A stretch of 50,977 bases of DNA, from NCBI RefSeq assembly GCF_002582035.1, contig NZ_NUQE01000043.1:49559-100535 (forward strand). Direction: 5' to 3'. This DNA comes from Bacillus pseudomycoides. GTDB taxonomy: Bacteria > Bacillota > Bacilli > Bacillales > Bacillaceae_G. The translations under genes were made by a program, and so were the position numbers. Positions 16,452-25,190 of the stretch are shown one piece after another. Each line of letters begins with the position of its first letter. The stretch's first letter is position 1. A model generated the notes under the pieces. That model was not told the origin of the DNA, did no database searches, and saw only the letters and a list, made by a program, of their open reading frames with translations.

Positions 16452-16489
16452 AAAAGCTTTTAAATATACATTAACTAGGAGGAGAAGTA

Positions 16490-17275
16490 ATGAAGAAATT
16501 TTTACCTATTTCATTTGCACTTATTTTAATCGTAAGTATATTCGGAGCTTGTAGTAAGCGTGAAGAAGCAGGAAGTACTAATAAGAATAATAATAAAGTT
16601 TTAGTTATGGGAACTTCTGCAGACTACAAACCATTTGAATATGTCGATGCAAAAAAGAGTGAAGATATTATCGGTTTTGATATCGACGTTATGAACTATA
16701 TCACTAAAGAATTAGGCTATAAAGTTAAAGTCAAAGATATGGATTTTGGCGGACTGTTGGCATCATTAGAAGCTGGAAAAGTGGACTTTGTAATGGCGGG
16801 AATGACACCGACAGCAGATCGTAAGAAAAACGCTGATTTTACAGATATTTATTTTACTTCAAAAAATGTGATTATTTCTAAAGAAGGTTCAAATATTAAA
16901 ACATTGCAAGATTTGCAAGGGAAAAAAGTAGGGGTACAAACAGGATCAATTCAAGAGGAAAAGGCAAAGGATTTACAAAAACAAGTATCGTTCCAATTTG
17001 AAGGACGTGACCGTGTACCAGAACTAATTCAAGAGATTCAAGCAGGACGTTTTGATGCAATTATTTTAGAAGATACAGTAGCAAAAGGATATTTAGAAAA
17101 AAATAAAGATTTAAAGAGTGTAGAAATTCCGGAAGCTGCGGATGAAGCTGGTTCAGCAATTGCGCTTCCGAAAAATAGTGATCTGACAGCAGAGTTTAAT
17201 AAAGTGATTAAGAAAATGAAAGAAAATGGAGAAATGGATAAATTAGTGAAGAAATGGTTTGGCGGCGAGCAATAA
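16490..17275 (+). CDS. artP: Arginine ABC transporter, substrate-binding lipoprotein
   Basis: Membrane-anchored binding protein for basic amino acids, probably arginine. 261 residues; lipoprotein signal with lipobox IFGAC, so Cys21 is the lipidated residue, followed by a Ser/Asn-rich linker. The rest is an SBP_bac_3 domain: MGTSADYKPFEY, GFDIDVMNYI, VMAGMTPTADRKK, GVQTGSIQEEKA. Start ATG follows AGGAGGAG. Partner permease and ATPase follow. In B. subtilis the equivalent artPQR (yqiXYZ) lies next to yqiW too, which supports arginine as the substrate. Confidence 0.92.
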   Translation: MKKFLPISFALILIVSIFGACSKREEAGSTNKNNNKVLVMGTSADYKPFEYVDAKKSEDIIGFDIDVMNYITKELGYKVKVKDMDFGGLLASLEAGKVDFVMAGMTPTADRKKNADFTDIYFTSKNVIISKEGSNIKTLQDLQGKKVGVQTGSIQEEKAKDLQKQVSFQFEGRDRVPELIQEIQAGRFDAIILEDTVAKGYLEKNKDLKSVEIPEAADEAGSAIALPKNSDLTAEFNKVIKKMKENGEMDKLVKKWFGGEQ

Positions 17276-17311
17276 GCCGCCTTTCTATCTTCTGGAGAGG
17301 ACTGACTTAGG

Positions 17312-17971
17312 ATGAACTTGGATTTTTCGCAAATTACGCCATCAATACCGTATATGTTAAAAGGATTAGAAGTAACGTTAAAAATTGTTTTTGTAGCTTC
17401 TTTGTGCGGCTTTGCACTAGGTACGCTATTAGCACTTTGTAAAATTGCTAGAATTAAAGTTTTAAGTATGATTGCTGATTTCTATACATCAATTTTTCGT
17501 GGTACACCGCTTGTATTACAATTAATGATTATTTACTACGGTCTCCCTCAAATTACAGGATATGATATTTCAGCATTTTTAGCAGCAGTTTTAGCATTTA
17601 GTTTAAACTCAGGTGCATATATGTCAGAAGTTATTCGCGCCGGAATTCAGGCAGTTGATCAAGGACAAACAGAAGCAGCGATGGCACTCGGCATTCCATA
17701 TGGAAAAATGATGCGAAATATTATTTTACCGCAAGCATTAAAAAATATTTTACCTGCATTAGTAAATGAGTTTGCTACATTAACGAAAGAGTCGGCAGTT
17801 GTTACTGTGATAGGCGCAACAGATTTAATGCGCCGCGCGTATATTGTTGGCGGAGAGACATTATCGTATTTTGAACCACTTTTATTTGTCGGTATGATTT
17901 ATTATATCCTTGTTATGATTCTTACATTTATCGGCAAAGCGATTGAAGGGAGAATGAAGAAAAGTGATTAA
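17312..17971 (+). CDS. artQ: Arginine ABC transporter, permease
   Basis: Inner-membrane channel subunit of the His/Glu/Gln/Arg family (219 residues), likely a homodimer. About five hydrophobic segments; the ATPase-contact EAA loop is visible as [20 protein letters not shown], preceded by [18 protein letters not shown], typical of polar amino acid permeases. Start ATG follows a GGAGAGGACTGACTTAGG region. Its last 8 nt overlap the start of artR, so translation is coupled. Confidence 0.92.
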   Translation: MNLDFSQITPSIPYMLKGLEVTLKIVFVASLCGFALGTLLALCKIARIKVLSMIADFYTSIFRGTPLVLQLMIIYYGLPQITGYDISAFLAAVLAFSLNSGAYMSEVIRAGIQAVDQGQTEAAMALGIPYGKMMRNIILPQALKNILPALVNEFATLTKESAVVTVIGATDLMRRAYIVGGETLSYFEPLLFVGMIYYILVMILTFIGKAIEGRMKKSD

Positions 17972-18686
17972 AATTAAAAACCTTCATAAATCATTTGGAA
18001 ATAACGAAGTATTAAAAGATATTACAACAACAATTGAGCAGGGGGAAGTAGTAGCGATTATTGGGCCGTCTGGTTCAGGAAAATCAACATTTTTACGTTG
18101 TATGAATTTATTAGAAGTACCATCGAACGGACAAATTTGGATTGGCAATCAAGAGGTAACAAATCCGAATACAAATATTATGGAAATTCGTCAGCACGTT
18201 GGAATGGTATTTCAGCATTTTCACTTATTCCCTCATATGACAGTGTTAGAAAATATTACGTATGCTCCGCTTACGGTAAAAGGTATCTCAAAGGAAGATG
18301 CTGTGAAAAAGGCTGAAGAATTATTAGAAAAAGTAGGATTGCTTGAGAAGAAGGATGCATATCCAAATCGTCTTTCTGGTGGACAAAAACAGCGTGTTGC
18401 AATTGCAAGAGCATTAGCAATGGAACCGGACGTTATGCTGTTTGATGAACCGACTTCAGCACTAGATCCGGAGATGGTAAAAGAAGTACTGGAAGTTATG
18501 AAATCTCTCGCAACGACAGGAATGACGATGGCGATTGTAACACACGAAATGGGTTTTGCAAAAGAAGTAGCAGATCGTGTTTTCTTTTTAGATGGTGGGA
18601 AACTTGTAGAAGATGCGAAGCCAGAGCAGTTTTTTACAGCACCGGAAAGCAAGCGTGCACAAGAATTTTTGCAAAAAATGTTGTAA
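17964..18686 (+). CDS. artR: Arginine ABC transporter, ATPase
   Basis: ATP-hydrolysing subunit, 240 residues. Walker [10 protein letters not shown]-loop [11 protein letters not shown], signature LSGGQKQR, Walker [13 protein letters not shown] and the H-loop VTHEMGF are all present and intact. The GTG start at 17964 overlaps the artQ stop by 8 nt; the site GGGAGAATGAAG precedes it. Last gene of the transporter operon; a terminator follows. Confidence 0.94.
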   Translation: MIKIKNLHKSFGNNEVLKDITTTIEQGEVVAIIGPSGSGKSTFLRCMNLLEVPSNGQIWIGNQEVTNPNTNIMEIRQHVGMVFQHFHLFPHMTVLENITYAPLTVKGISKEDAVKKAEELLEKVGLLEKKDAYPNRLSGGQKQRVAIARALAMEPDVMLFDEPTSALDPEMVKEVLEVMKSLATTGMTMAIVTHEMGFAKEVADRVFFLDGGKLVEDAKPEQFFTAPESKRAQEFLQKML

Positions 18687-18713
18687 TATGTAAAAGTTAC
18701 GTGAATAATAATG

Positions 18714-18743
18714 GAAAAAGGATGACATTGTGTCATCCTTTTC
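18714..18743 (+). terminator. Terminator of artPQR
   Basis: AAAAGGATGACA / TGTCATCCTTTT stem with a 3-nt loop and a short T-rich tail. Confidence 0.85.
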
Positions 18744-18789
18744 TTTATACTTATTTTGAAAGTAGTTCGTACATAATAGGAGCGTTAAT

Positions 18790-19758
18790 ATGTTTAGAAT
18801 AGGATATCGAACAGTGAAAACAGCAGCTGGAACTGCCTTGGCTGTGTGGATTGCTCAATTATTTCATTTGGAGTTTTATAGCACAGCCGGCATTCTTGTT
18901 ATTTTATGTGTGCAAAATACAAAAAGAAAATCATTAGAAGTATCTATTCATCGCTTTTTAGCTTGTTTACTTTCTATGGTGTTTGCATTTTTTATTTTTG
19001 AATCGGTAGGGTATACATCGCTAGCACTTGGACTTCTATTACTTCTGTTTATTCCAACTGCAGTTATGCTTAAGATTCAAGAGGGGATTGTTACAAGCTC
19101 TGTTATTGTTATGCATTTATTTTCATTGCAAAAAATTACGTGGTCAATTGTTGGAAATGAGATTGCAATTTTAACGGTTGGAATTAGTGTTGCTTTGTTA
19201 ATGAATTTGTATATGCCAAGCGTTGAAAGTGAGTTAAAAGAGTATCAACAAAAAGTAGAATCTAATTTTAAGACGATTCTTTTTGAAATGGCTGCATATT
19301 TAAGAAATCATGATAGTGTGTGGAATGGAAAAGAGCTAATTGAAACGGAAACATTACTTGAGAAGGCAAAAGAGTTGTCTTTTAAAAAGCTGGAAAATCA
19401 GTTTATGCGTGAAGATGATTATTACTATCGTTATTTTCAAATGCGTCAGCAACAGTATGAAATTTTAGAAAGAGTTATGCCGCTAGTCGCTTCGTTACCT
19501 TGGGCATATGAACAAGCGGGTATGGTGGCGGATGTAATTGAAAATGTTGGGAATGCGATTCGCCCAGAAAGTACGGGGGTTATTTCATTAAGGCAACTTC
19601 AGGAGATGCGAGAAATCTTTCGAGAAATGCCGCTTCCAGAAACACGAGAAGAGTTTGAAACGCGTGCCAAGCTCGTTCAACTCGTCTATGAAATAGAGCA
19701 ATATTTGCTCATTAAAAGTCAATTTAAAGGGAAATATAACATCAAAGAATTAATATAA
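18790..19758 (+). CDS. YqjA-like aromatic acid exporter family protein (DUF939)
   Basis: Membrane protein of 322 residues. The N-terminal half (about 1-145) has four to six hydrophobic segments of the ArAE_1/FUSC type (KTAAGTALAVWIAQL, STAGILVILCVQNTKRKS, LLLLFIPTAVMLKIQEG). The C-terminal half (from about 150) is soluble and helical (ELKEYQQKVESNFK). Family members are thought to export aromatic acids or related compounds, but the substrate is not known. AGGAGCG precedes ATG 18790. It sits after artPQR in the same place as B. subtilis yqjA. The next gene starts 17 nt after its stop, so the two are probably cotranscribed. Confidence 0.87.
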   Translation: MFRIGYRTVKTAAGTALAVWIAQLFHLEFYSTAGILVILCVQNTKRKSLEVSIHRFLACLLSMVFAFFIFESVGYTSLALGLLLLLFIPTAVMLKIQEGIVTSSVIVMHLFSLQKITWSIVGNEIAILTVGISVALLMNLYMPSVESELKEYQQKVESNFKTILFEMAAYLRNHDSVWNGKELIETETLLEKAKELSFKKLENQFMREDDYYYRYFQMRQQQYEILERVMPLVASLPWAYEQAGMVADVIENVGNAIRPESTGVISLRQLQEMREIFREMPLPETREEFETRAKLVQLVYEIEQYLLIKSQFKGKYNIKELI

Positions 19759-19775
19759 GAAGGAAGGAATGAGAT

Positions 19776-20363
19776 ATGCCATATCTTCTTCCATTCATAT
19801 TATTTGTTTCCCTATCTCCACTTTGGCCGCTCGGTGATAATCCACGAGTTGGCGACCCGCTTATTATCGTCAATAAACAAACGAACCAGCTTGCATATAT
19901 TAATGATGGAAAGATACAAAACACATTTCCAGTCGGGACAGGTAAAACGAATGATTTAACGCCAGAAGGTACATTTGATGTTGTGATGAAAGCGAAAAAT
20001 CCATATTATATTGCGAAGGACATCCCAGGTGGTTCACCGGAAAATCCGCTCGGTTCCAGATGGATTGGGTTTAATGCCCGAGATACAGATGGTAGTAAAT
20101 ATGGGATACACGGAACGAATCGGCCAAGCTCGATTGGCAAATATGTTTCGCAAGGCTGTATTCGCATGTATAACAAAGATGTAGAATATTTGTACGATCA
20201 TATTCCAATTGGAACAAAAGTATGGATTGTTAAATCAAAAAAGTCATTTCAGCAGCTCGCGAAGGAAAAGGGTGCGATTGCTTACGACAAAAAGCCAACA
20301 GTATATGTTGGCTTTTGTCATACTGCATCTTGTCTTGATACGTGTATATATCGCGTGTGTTAA
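19776..20363 (+). CDS. L,D-transpeptidase (YkuD domain), probably C-terminally extended
   Basis: Peptidoglycan cross-linking or modifying enzyme acting outside the membrane. 195 residues as read: hydrophobic N-terminal signal or anchor (1-20), then a YkuD domain (about 27-155) with IIVNKQTNQLAYI, the catalytic motif HGTNRPSSIGKYVSQGCIR and its nucleophile Cys, all intact. RBS AAGGAAGG precedes ATG. From about residue 170 the frame runs through a perfect hairpin AAAAGCCAAC / GTTGGCTTTT (20291-20315) that looks like this gene's own terminator, ending in the Cys-rich tail CHTASCLDTCIYRVC. One base change (TAC to TAA at codon 170) would restore a stop before the hairpin, so the last 26 residues are probably not ancestral. 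Confidence 0.88.
   Translation: MPYLLPFILFVSLSPLWPLGDNPRVGDPLIIVNKQTNQLAYINDGKIQNTFPVGTGKTNDLTPEGTFDVVMKAKNPYYIAKDIPGGSPENPLGSRWIGFNARDTDGSKYGIHGTNRPSSIGKYVSQGCIRMYNKDVEYLYDHIPIGTKVWIVKSKKSFQQLAKEKGAIAYDKKPTVYVGFCHTASCLDTCIYRVC
20288..20316 (+). terminator. Terminator-like hairpin inside the 3' end of the L,D-transpeptidase frame
   Basis: AAAAGCCAAC-AGTATAT-GTTGGCTTTT, a perfect 10-bp stem with A-rich flank and T-rich tail. No other terminator is seen between this gene and the next. Confidence 0.65.
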
Positions 20364-20403
20364 TGAGAGGTATATAAAGATTTGGTGAGTAGGGGTTGCT
20401 GTT

Positions 20404-20643
20404 ATGTGTATAAATCAGAGCTTACCATACATCCAATTTTTTGTAGGCTTTCTTTCTGTTATTGCTTTTATATTAGCTATTTTTAATATCTTTCCACTTA
20501 TTATAGCTGTCTTTTTTATTTCTCTTCTCAATATTACTTTTGCAATAGGTGCTTTTTATCAGCAACATTACAGCAGCTTCATACTAGCACTGGCGATGGG
20601 ATTTGCATTTAGTATCGCTGGCGTTGTGATTATAATAAAATAA
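20404..20643 (+). CDS. Small membrane protein, unknown
   Basis: 79 residues, almost entirely hydrophobic, with about three membrane segments (residues 8-30, 32-52 and 56-78). I do not recognise a family. RBS GTAGGGG lies 9 nt before ATG 20404. It follows the L,D-transpeptidase by 40 nt and may be read from the same transcript. Ends at a weak two-way hairpin AACAAGG / CCTTGTT shared with the Prli42 gene on the other strand. Confidence 0.6.
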   Translation: MCINQSLPYIQFFVGFLSVIAFILAIFNIFPLIIAVFFISLLNITFAIGAFYQQHYSSFILALAMGFAFSIAGVVIIIK

Positions 20644-20667
20644 CAAGGACAAGGTAGCCCTTGTTTA
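20642..20667. terminator. Weak bidirectional terminator
   Basis: AACAAGG...CCCTTGTTT between the convergent small membrane gene and the Prli42 gene; both stop codons touch the hairpin. Confidence 0.45.
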
Positions 20668-20757
20668 CCAAAACATGCTTATCCCAGTAAGTAGTGTTGT
20701 TACAAGCATTGCAATTAACATAATATAAACCATAATTTTTTGAGCTTTTTTATTCAT
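20665..20757 (-). CDS. prli42: Prli42, stressosome-associated miniprotein
   Basis: A 30-residue protein of one membrane helix: it starts MNKKAQKIMVYIMLIAM, continues LVTTLLTG and ends ISMFW. The layout (Lys-rich start, single helix, short tail) and the sequence agree with Prli42, described in Listeria as the membrane anchor that passes oxidative stress to the stressosome, and common in Firmicutes. AAGGAGG lies 6 nt before the ATG. Too short for ordinary gene finders. It is transcribed toward the preceding gene and away from the M20 peptidase. Confidence 0.85.
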   Translation of the reverse strand: MNKKAQKIMVYIMLIAMLVTTLLTGISMFW

Positions 20758-20948
20758 GTTGATCCTCCTTGCGAATCTCTTCTATCTATTGTAACGAGAA
20801 ATAAAAAAGGAGACAAGGGCTCAATGGAAACTTACATTTGTAAATTGATCCATTTGTAAATAACTTCGTGTACCATCTCTTTCGAAAATTTTATGAAATT
20901 CTGCTATAATAGTCATTGTTACATACATAATGCAGGAGGCGCATTCTC

Positions 20949-22067
20949 ATGATTAATCAAGAACGTTTAGTGAATGAATTTATGGAACTTGTGCAAGTAG
21001 ACTCTGAAACAAAATACGAAGCTGAAATTTGCAAAGTATTAAAAGAAAAATTCTCTTCTTTAGGCGTTGAAGTATTTGAAGACGATACAATGGGTGAGAC
21101 TGGTCACGGTGCTGGGAACTTAGTTTGTACATTACCAGCAACAAAAGAAGGAGTAGATACAATTTACTTTACTTCTCATATGGATACAGTTGTTCCTGGT
21201 AAAGGAATTAAGCCGTCTATTCAAGATGGTTATATCGTATCAGACGGCACAACGATTTTAGGTGCTGATGATAAAGCTGGACTTGCATCAATGTTTGAAG
21301 CAATTCGCGTGTTGAAAGAGAAAAATATTGCGCACGGAAAAATTGAATTCATCATTACAGTTGGTGAAGAATCCGGTCTTGTAGGTGCAAAAGCATTAGA
21401 CCGTGAACGTATTACAGCGAAATATGGCTATGCATTAGATAGTAATGGAAAAGTTGGAGAAATCGTTGTTGCAGCGCCAACACAAGCAAAAGTAAATACA
21501 ATTATTCGCGGTAAAACAGCTCATGCAGGTGTAGCACCGGAGAAAGGTGTATCTGCAATTACAATTGCTGCAAAATCTATTGCAAAAATGCCACTTGGCC
21601 GCATTGATTCTGAAACAACTGCAAATATCGGCCGCTTTGAAGGCGGTACACAAACAAATATCGTTTGTGACTATGTAGAAATTTTTGCTGAAGCACGTTC
21701 TTTAGTAGACGAAAAAATGCAAGAGCAAGTTCGTAAAATGAAGGAAGCATTTGAATCTACAGCGAAAGAAATGGGCGGACAAGCAGAAGTAAACGTACAA
21801 GTAATGTACCCAGGATTTAAATTTGCTGATGGTGATCATGTTGTAGAAGTTGCAAAACGTGCTGCTGAAAAAATCGGTCGTACACCATCTCTTCACCAAA
21901 GCGGTGGTGGCAGCGATGCAAACGTAATTGCTGGTCACGGTATCCCAACAGTAAACTTAGCAGTTGGTTACGAGGAAATTCATACAACAAACGAAAGAAT
22001 ACCTGTTGAAGAATTAGTAAAAACAGCAGAAATGGTCGTTGCGATTATTGAAGAAGCAGCGAAATAA
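20949..22067 (+). CDS. M20-family metallopeptidase, peptidase T-like (YqjE)
   Basis: Cytoplasmic di-zinc aminopeptidase, 372 residues, likely acting on tripeptides or short peptides. Zinc ligands and catalytic residues of the M20 family are visible: H77 and D79 in TSHMDTV, bridging D107 in GADDKAG, catalytic E140 with E141 in VGEESG, D in ALDSNG, and the final His in EEIHTTNERI. The dimerisation domain lies at about 180-290. Start ATG follows GCAGGAGGCG. It occupies the position of yqjE in B. subtilis. Confidence 0.92.
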   Translation: MINQERLVNEFMELVQVDSETKYEAEICKVLKEKFSSLGVEVFEDDTMGETGHGAGNLVCTLPATKEGVDTIYFTSHMDTVVPGKGIKPSIQDGYIVSDGTTILGADDKAGLASMFEAIRVLKEKNIAHGKIEFIITVGEESGLVGAKALDRERITAKYGYALDSNGKVGEIVVAAPTQAKVNTIIRGKTAHAGVAPEKGVSAITIAAKSIAKMPLGRIDSETTANIGRFEGGTQTNIVCDYVEIFAEARSLVDEKMQEQVRKMKEAFESTAKEMGGQAEVNVQVMYPGFKFADGDHVVEVAKRAAEKIGRTPSLHQSGGGSDANVIAGHGIPTVNLAVGYEEIHTTNERIPVEELVKTAEMVVAIIEEAAK

Positions 22068-22071
22068 TGTG

Positions 22072-22108
22072 GAAAAAGAGGTTAGCATAAATGCTGGCCT
22101 CTTTTTAT
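22072..22108. terminator. Bidirectional terminator after the M20 peptidase
   Basis: AAAAAGAGGTTAGC / GCTGGCCTCTTTTT (one mismatch) between convergent genes. The right flank contains the stop codon of the minus-strand gene. Confidence 0.85.
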
Positions 22109-22305
22109 TTTGATTCCAATGTTTTCACAAGGCGGATAAACCAGTACAGAATAATCCATGGAAGAATGTATAAAGTTGAAAATGGTAATAGAGACGAAAG
22201 AAGCCCCTGAGCATCGATACCTATGATTGGAAGTAGTAAATAGATGATCAACAAGCAGAAAACAGATAGTGAAATTAGATAAAGGGGTTTGAAACGTGTA
22301 GTCAT
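22105..22305 (-). CDS. Small membrane protein, unknown
   Basis: 66 residues with two hydrophobic segments (about 8-28 and 35-58) and basic ends; begins MTTRFKPLYLISLSVF and ends RLVKTLESK. No family recognised. An AGGAGGT site lies about 11 nt upstream of the ATG, a little long. Divergent from the DNA polymerase IV gene, so the 130-nt interval holds promoters for both. Confidence 0.65.
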   Translation of the reverse strand: MTTRFKPLYLISLSVFCLLIIYLLLPIIGIDAQGLLSSLLPFSTLYILPWIILYWFIRLVKTLESK

Positions 22306-22378
22306 GTTTTCTCTTTACCTCCTGTAAAATTCCATGTGGACATACTTCTATATATTAACAATTTCCTCCTCTCCAATA

Positions 22379-22423
22379 TTGATTTTTTTATAATGTTTTT
22401 GATAAAATAAGAACGAATGTTCT
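22379..22423 (+). promoter_or_regulatory. dinB promoter with LexA/DinR box
   Basis: TTGATT (22379-22384), 18 nt, TAAAAT (22403-22408). Directly after it AGAACGAATGTTCT (22410-22423) fits the Bacillus SOS box CGAACRNRYGTTCG except for the two outermost bases. The position would block transcription when LexA is bound. Confidence 0.65.
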
Positions 22424-22438
22424 TGTGAGGTGAGAAAG

Positions 22439-23677
22439 ATGCGTGAAATGTATCCGAAAAATGGCCGCGTCATTTTGCATGTTGATATGAATTGTTTTTA
22501 TGCATCTGTTGAAATCGCTCATGATGCATCGTTGCAAGGTAAAGCGTTAGCGATAGCTGGGAATGCGAAGGAACGGAAAGGAATTATTGTAACGTGCAGT
22601 TATGAAGCAAGGGCGAAGGGAATTCGTGCGACAATGCCTGTTTGGGAAGCGAAACGATTATGTCCGGAACTCGTTATAAAACATCCAAACTTTGAGTTAT
22701 ACAGAGAGGCTTCGTTTGCATTGTTTCAAATTCTCGCACGGTTTACAGAAAAAATTCAACCTGTTTCAATTGATGAAGGGTATTTAGATATTACAGGTTG
22801 CTATGGGCTCGGTTCACCGTTAGAAATTGCTCAAATGATTCAACAAACATTACTAACAGAATTACAGCTTCCATGCAGCATTGGGATTGCCCCAAACTTA
22901 TTTCTAGCAAAAACAGCCTCTGATATGAAAAAGCCGCTAGGTATTACAGTGCTTCGTAAACGTGATGTACAAGAGCTTCTTTGGCCGCTTCCAGTTGAAA
23001 AGATGCATGGGATTGGGAAGAAAACAGCAGAAAAATTAAAAGATGTACATATACATACGATTGGTGACTTAGCCGCTGGAAAAGCTCATATTATTCGTTC
23101 TGTGATTGGAAATCATGGACTGGATTTGCAAAAACGTGCAAATGGCATAGACAATAGAGATGTGGATCCAAGTCAAATGGGACAATATAAAACGATCGGA
23201 AATTCTATAACGTTGCCAAAAGATGTGGACGAAGAGAAGGAATTGCTAGATATGTTAGAGCGCTTGTCTCAATCTGTGAGCCGAAGATTACAAAAACGTT
23301 CTCTCGTTACATATAATATTCAAATTACGATTAAATACTATAATCGCCGAACGATTACGCGCAGTAAAATGTTAGAAAATGCAATTTGGGAATCACCAGA
23401 TATTTTTCAAGCAACAATAAGGCTATGGAAAAAACATTGGGATGGTGACCCTGTTAGATTACTTGGCATTACTGCTTGTGAATTAGAATGGAAAACAGAA
23501 GCGACTAAGCAGCTTGATTTATTTTCTTTTGAAGAAGATGCGAAGGCAGAACCGCTTTTGACAGTGATGGAACAACTAAATAATAAATATGGTACGAAAG
23601 TTATTCAGCACGGCAGTCAATTGTTTCGACAACAAGAGAGAACATTTAAGCAGAATTTAGAGAATAAATTCATATAA
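22439..23677 (+). CDS. dinB: DNA polymerase IV, Y-family (YqjH/PolY1)
   Basis: Error-prone translesion polymerase. 412 residues: catalytic palm with VDMNCFYASVE and SIDEGYLDITG (metal-binding acidic residues), thumb with HhH region MHGIGKKTAEKL, little-finger domain from about 240, and a C-terminal clamp-binding motif QLDLFSF (beta-clamp type QxxLF). Start ATG 22439, 6 nt after GAGGTGA; a GTG at 22430 lies within the ribosome-binding site. An SOS box just upstream predicts LexA control. Equivalent to B. subtilis yqjH by position. Confidence 0.95.
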   Translation: MREMYPKNGRVILHVDMNCFYASVEIAHDASLQGKALAIAGNAKERKGIIVTCSYEARAKGIRATMPVWEAKRLCPELVIKHPNFELYREASFALFQILARFTEKIQPVSIDEGYLDITGCYGLGSPLEIAQMIQQTLLTELQLPCSIGIAPNLFLAKTASDMKKPLGITVLRKRDVQELLWPLPVEKMHGIGKKTAEKLKDVHIHTIGDLAAGKAHIIRSVIGNHGLDLQKRANGIDNRDVDPSQMGQYKTIGNSITLPKDVDEEKELLDMLERLSQSVSRRLQKRSLVTYNIQITIKYYNRRTITRSKMLENAIWESPDIFQATIRLWKKHWDGDPVRLLGITACELEWKTEATKQLDLFSFEEDAKAEPLLTVMEQLNNKYGTKVIQHGSQLFRQQERTFKQNLENKFI

Positions 23678-23708
23678 AAAATTCATATGTAAGTTTATTT
23701 ATTGCAAC

Positions 23709-23743
23709 AAAATCACGCAGAAGGTATCTTCTACGTGATTTTT
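23709..23743 (+). terminator. Terminator after dinB
   Basis: AAAATCACGCAGAAG / CTTCTACGTGATTTT with one mismatch and a GTAT loop, then Ts. Confidence 0.88.
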
Positions 23744-23816
23744 AGTATATGTGTGAGACAATGAATCTGTCTTAAGAAACGTGATAAATCGCTGTCAACA
23801 CTTCTACTCGTGTATG

Positions 23817-23918
23817 GTTAGCCCGCTATTCGCGGGCAGTAAGACCCCTACCTCAAGATTTAGAGAGAAGCAAAGAAGATAGGTAACCCCCTACTGACTG
23901 ACGGAAGTTTCACTTTAT
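23817..23918 (+). repeat. Shortened bcr1 repeat
   Basis: About 102 bp. Left end GCCCGCTATTCGCGGGC, the CCTACCTCAAGAT / GATAGGT pairing, and right end GACGGAAGTTTCACTTTAT are bcr1; the central part with CCCGATTGGTGAG is missing. The left TTTAT is degraded to TTA. Confidence 0.8.
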
Positions 23919-23932
23919 TGTCATTTATGCAA

Positions 23933-24223
23933 CTATTTCTTTTGTTTACTTGGAGTTATTTCATTACCAAATTCTACATTTGCCAAATTTAAATTAGTTG
24001 GCATAACTGTTCTTGTTGTATTTTGAAGGCCTCGAAAGAAACGTTGAACCGGCCGCATCATATTGAAGTTTCGGCTTGCTGCTAAACCAAAAACTGTTCC
24101 TATACCTAGCAAAGAAATCAAAATCCAATTTCTATTATTCCGTCTAATTCTAAACAATTGAAGCACTCGCTGAGTTCCTCTTCTAAAAGTGAATAATGAT
24201 ATGAACCAAGTTAGAATATTCAT
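23933..24223 (-). CDS. Hypothetical protein with one membrane segment
   Basis: 96 residues, very basic N-terminal part (RIRRNNRN, residues 25-32), one hydrophobic segment (about 33-50, WILISLLGIGTVFGLAA) and a hydrophilic tail. No recognised family. AAGGAG lies 6-7 nt before the ATG at 24223, which supports it as a real gene. Its stop is 15 bp from the end of a bcr1 repeat. Confidence 0.6.
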   Translation of the reverse strand: MNILTWFISLFTFRRGTQRVLQLFRIRRNNRNWILISLLGIGTVFGLAASRNFNMMRPVQRFFRGLQNTTRTVMPTNLNLANVEFGNEITPSKQKK

Positions 24224-24403
24224 GTTCGACTCCTTGTGGAAAAATTTAGGGATAGATCTTTAGCTTCATTCTACATGATTTATATTGCGATATTTATGGA
24301 GATTTATGATGGCAACTTATGTTAATGTGTTTTCCAGAATATAAAAAGAAAAGCTTCGTATAATAACAGAAGTTAATGCAAAGGCAATGAGGTGATTACA
24401 TAC

Positions 24404-25177
24404 ATGCCAATGTTGGATGTGGACGGTAGCAGCCTATACTATACTGTAAAGGGAAAAGGGATTCCTATTGTTTTTATTCATCCTCCTGTGCTCACTTCTG
24501 TAAATTTTGAGTACCAAGTAGAAGAATTATCTCAAAAGTTTCAAGTTGTTACTTTTGATATTAGAGGTCACGGAAGAAGTAAGTATTCAAAACAATCGAT
24601 AACTTATCCATTGATTGTTGAAGATATTAGATGTTTATTGGATCATTTGAACATCAAAAGAGCATTCATATGTGGGTATTCAATTGGAAGTTCTGTTGTA
24701 TTGGAATTTTTGTTGAATTATGCCGAAAGAGCCTTAGGAGGTATTGTAATCGGTGGGATGCCAGAAGTAAAGGATAACTACCTAAAGAATAAAATCTCTT
24801 TAGGTATGACACTTGCAAAAGCACGAGCTATTCATGTTCTAGCATTGTCCATTGCATGGAGCAATTCGAATATACAGAAATTATTTGTAAAGATGTTTAA
24901 AGAAGCGCAAAAAGGAAATGCGAAAAATATTGAACAATATTATCGTTATAGTTTGCATTATAATTGTACAAGTCAACTTAGAAAGATTGAGTGTCCTGTT
25001 TTGTTAGTTTATGGTAAGGAAGATAAAGCATTTTACAGTTATGCGAACCTACTGTATGAAAAATTGCTATGTAATAAATTAAATTTTATTGATAATGTAA
25101 AGCATCAGATTCCTACAAAGGCAGCGAAGAATTTAAATGAAATGATTAAGCAATTTGCAACAATACATAACAATTGA
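24404..25177 (+). CDS. Alpha/beta hydrolase
   Basis: 257-residue alpha/beta-hydrolase fold enzyme; substrate unknown. N-terminal MLDVDGSSLYYTVKGKG, oxyanion region FIHPPVLTS, FDIRGHGRS, nucleophile elbow GYSIGS, acid region VYGKEDKAF and a final His in NVKHQIPT. RBS GAGGTGAT lies 7 nt before ATG 24404; GTG 24392 overlaps that site. It stands between two minus-strand genes and its stop is 14 nt from a bcr1 repeat. The codon use appears a little more AT-rich than in the neighbours, but this is a weak impression. Confidence 0.85.
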   Translation: MPMLDVDGSSLYYTVKGKGIPIVFIHPPVLTSVNFEYQVEELSQKFQVVTFDIRGHGRSKYSKQSITYPLIVEDIRCLLDHLNIKRAFICGYSIGSSVVLEFLLNYAERALGGIVIGGMPEVKDNYLKNKISLGMTLAKARAIHVLALSIAWSNSNIQKLFVKMFKEAQKGNAKNIEQYYRYSLHYNCTSQLRKIECPVLLVYGKEDKAFYSYANLLYEKLLCNKLNFIDNVKHQIPTKAAKNLNEMIKQFATIHNN

Positions 25178-25190
25178 TAGGTGTTTTGTA

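Noticed and set aside
24404-25177. Horizontal acquisition of the alpha/beta hydrolase gene, suggested by AT-rich codons and flanking repeats
   Set aside because: Base composition could not be computed here and repeats flank other core genes too; not enough to claim transfer.
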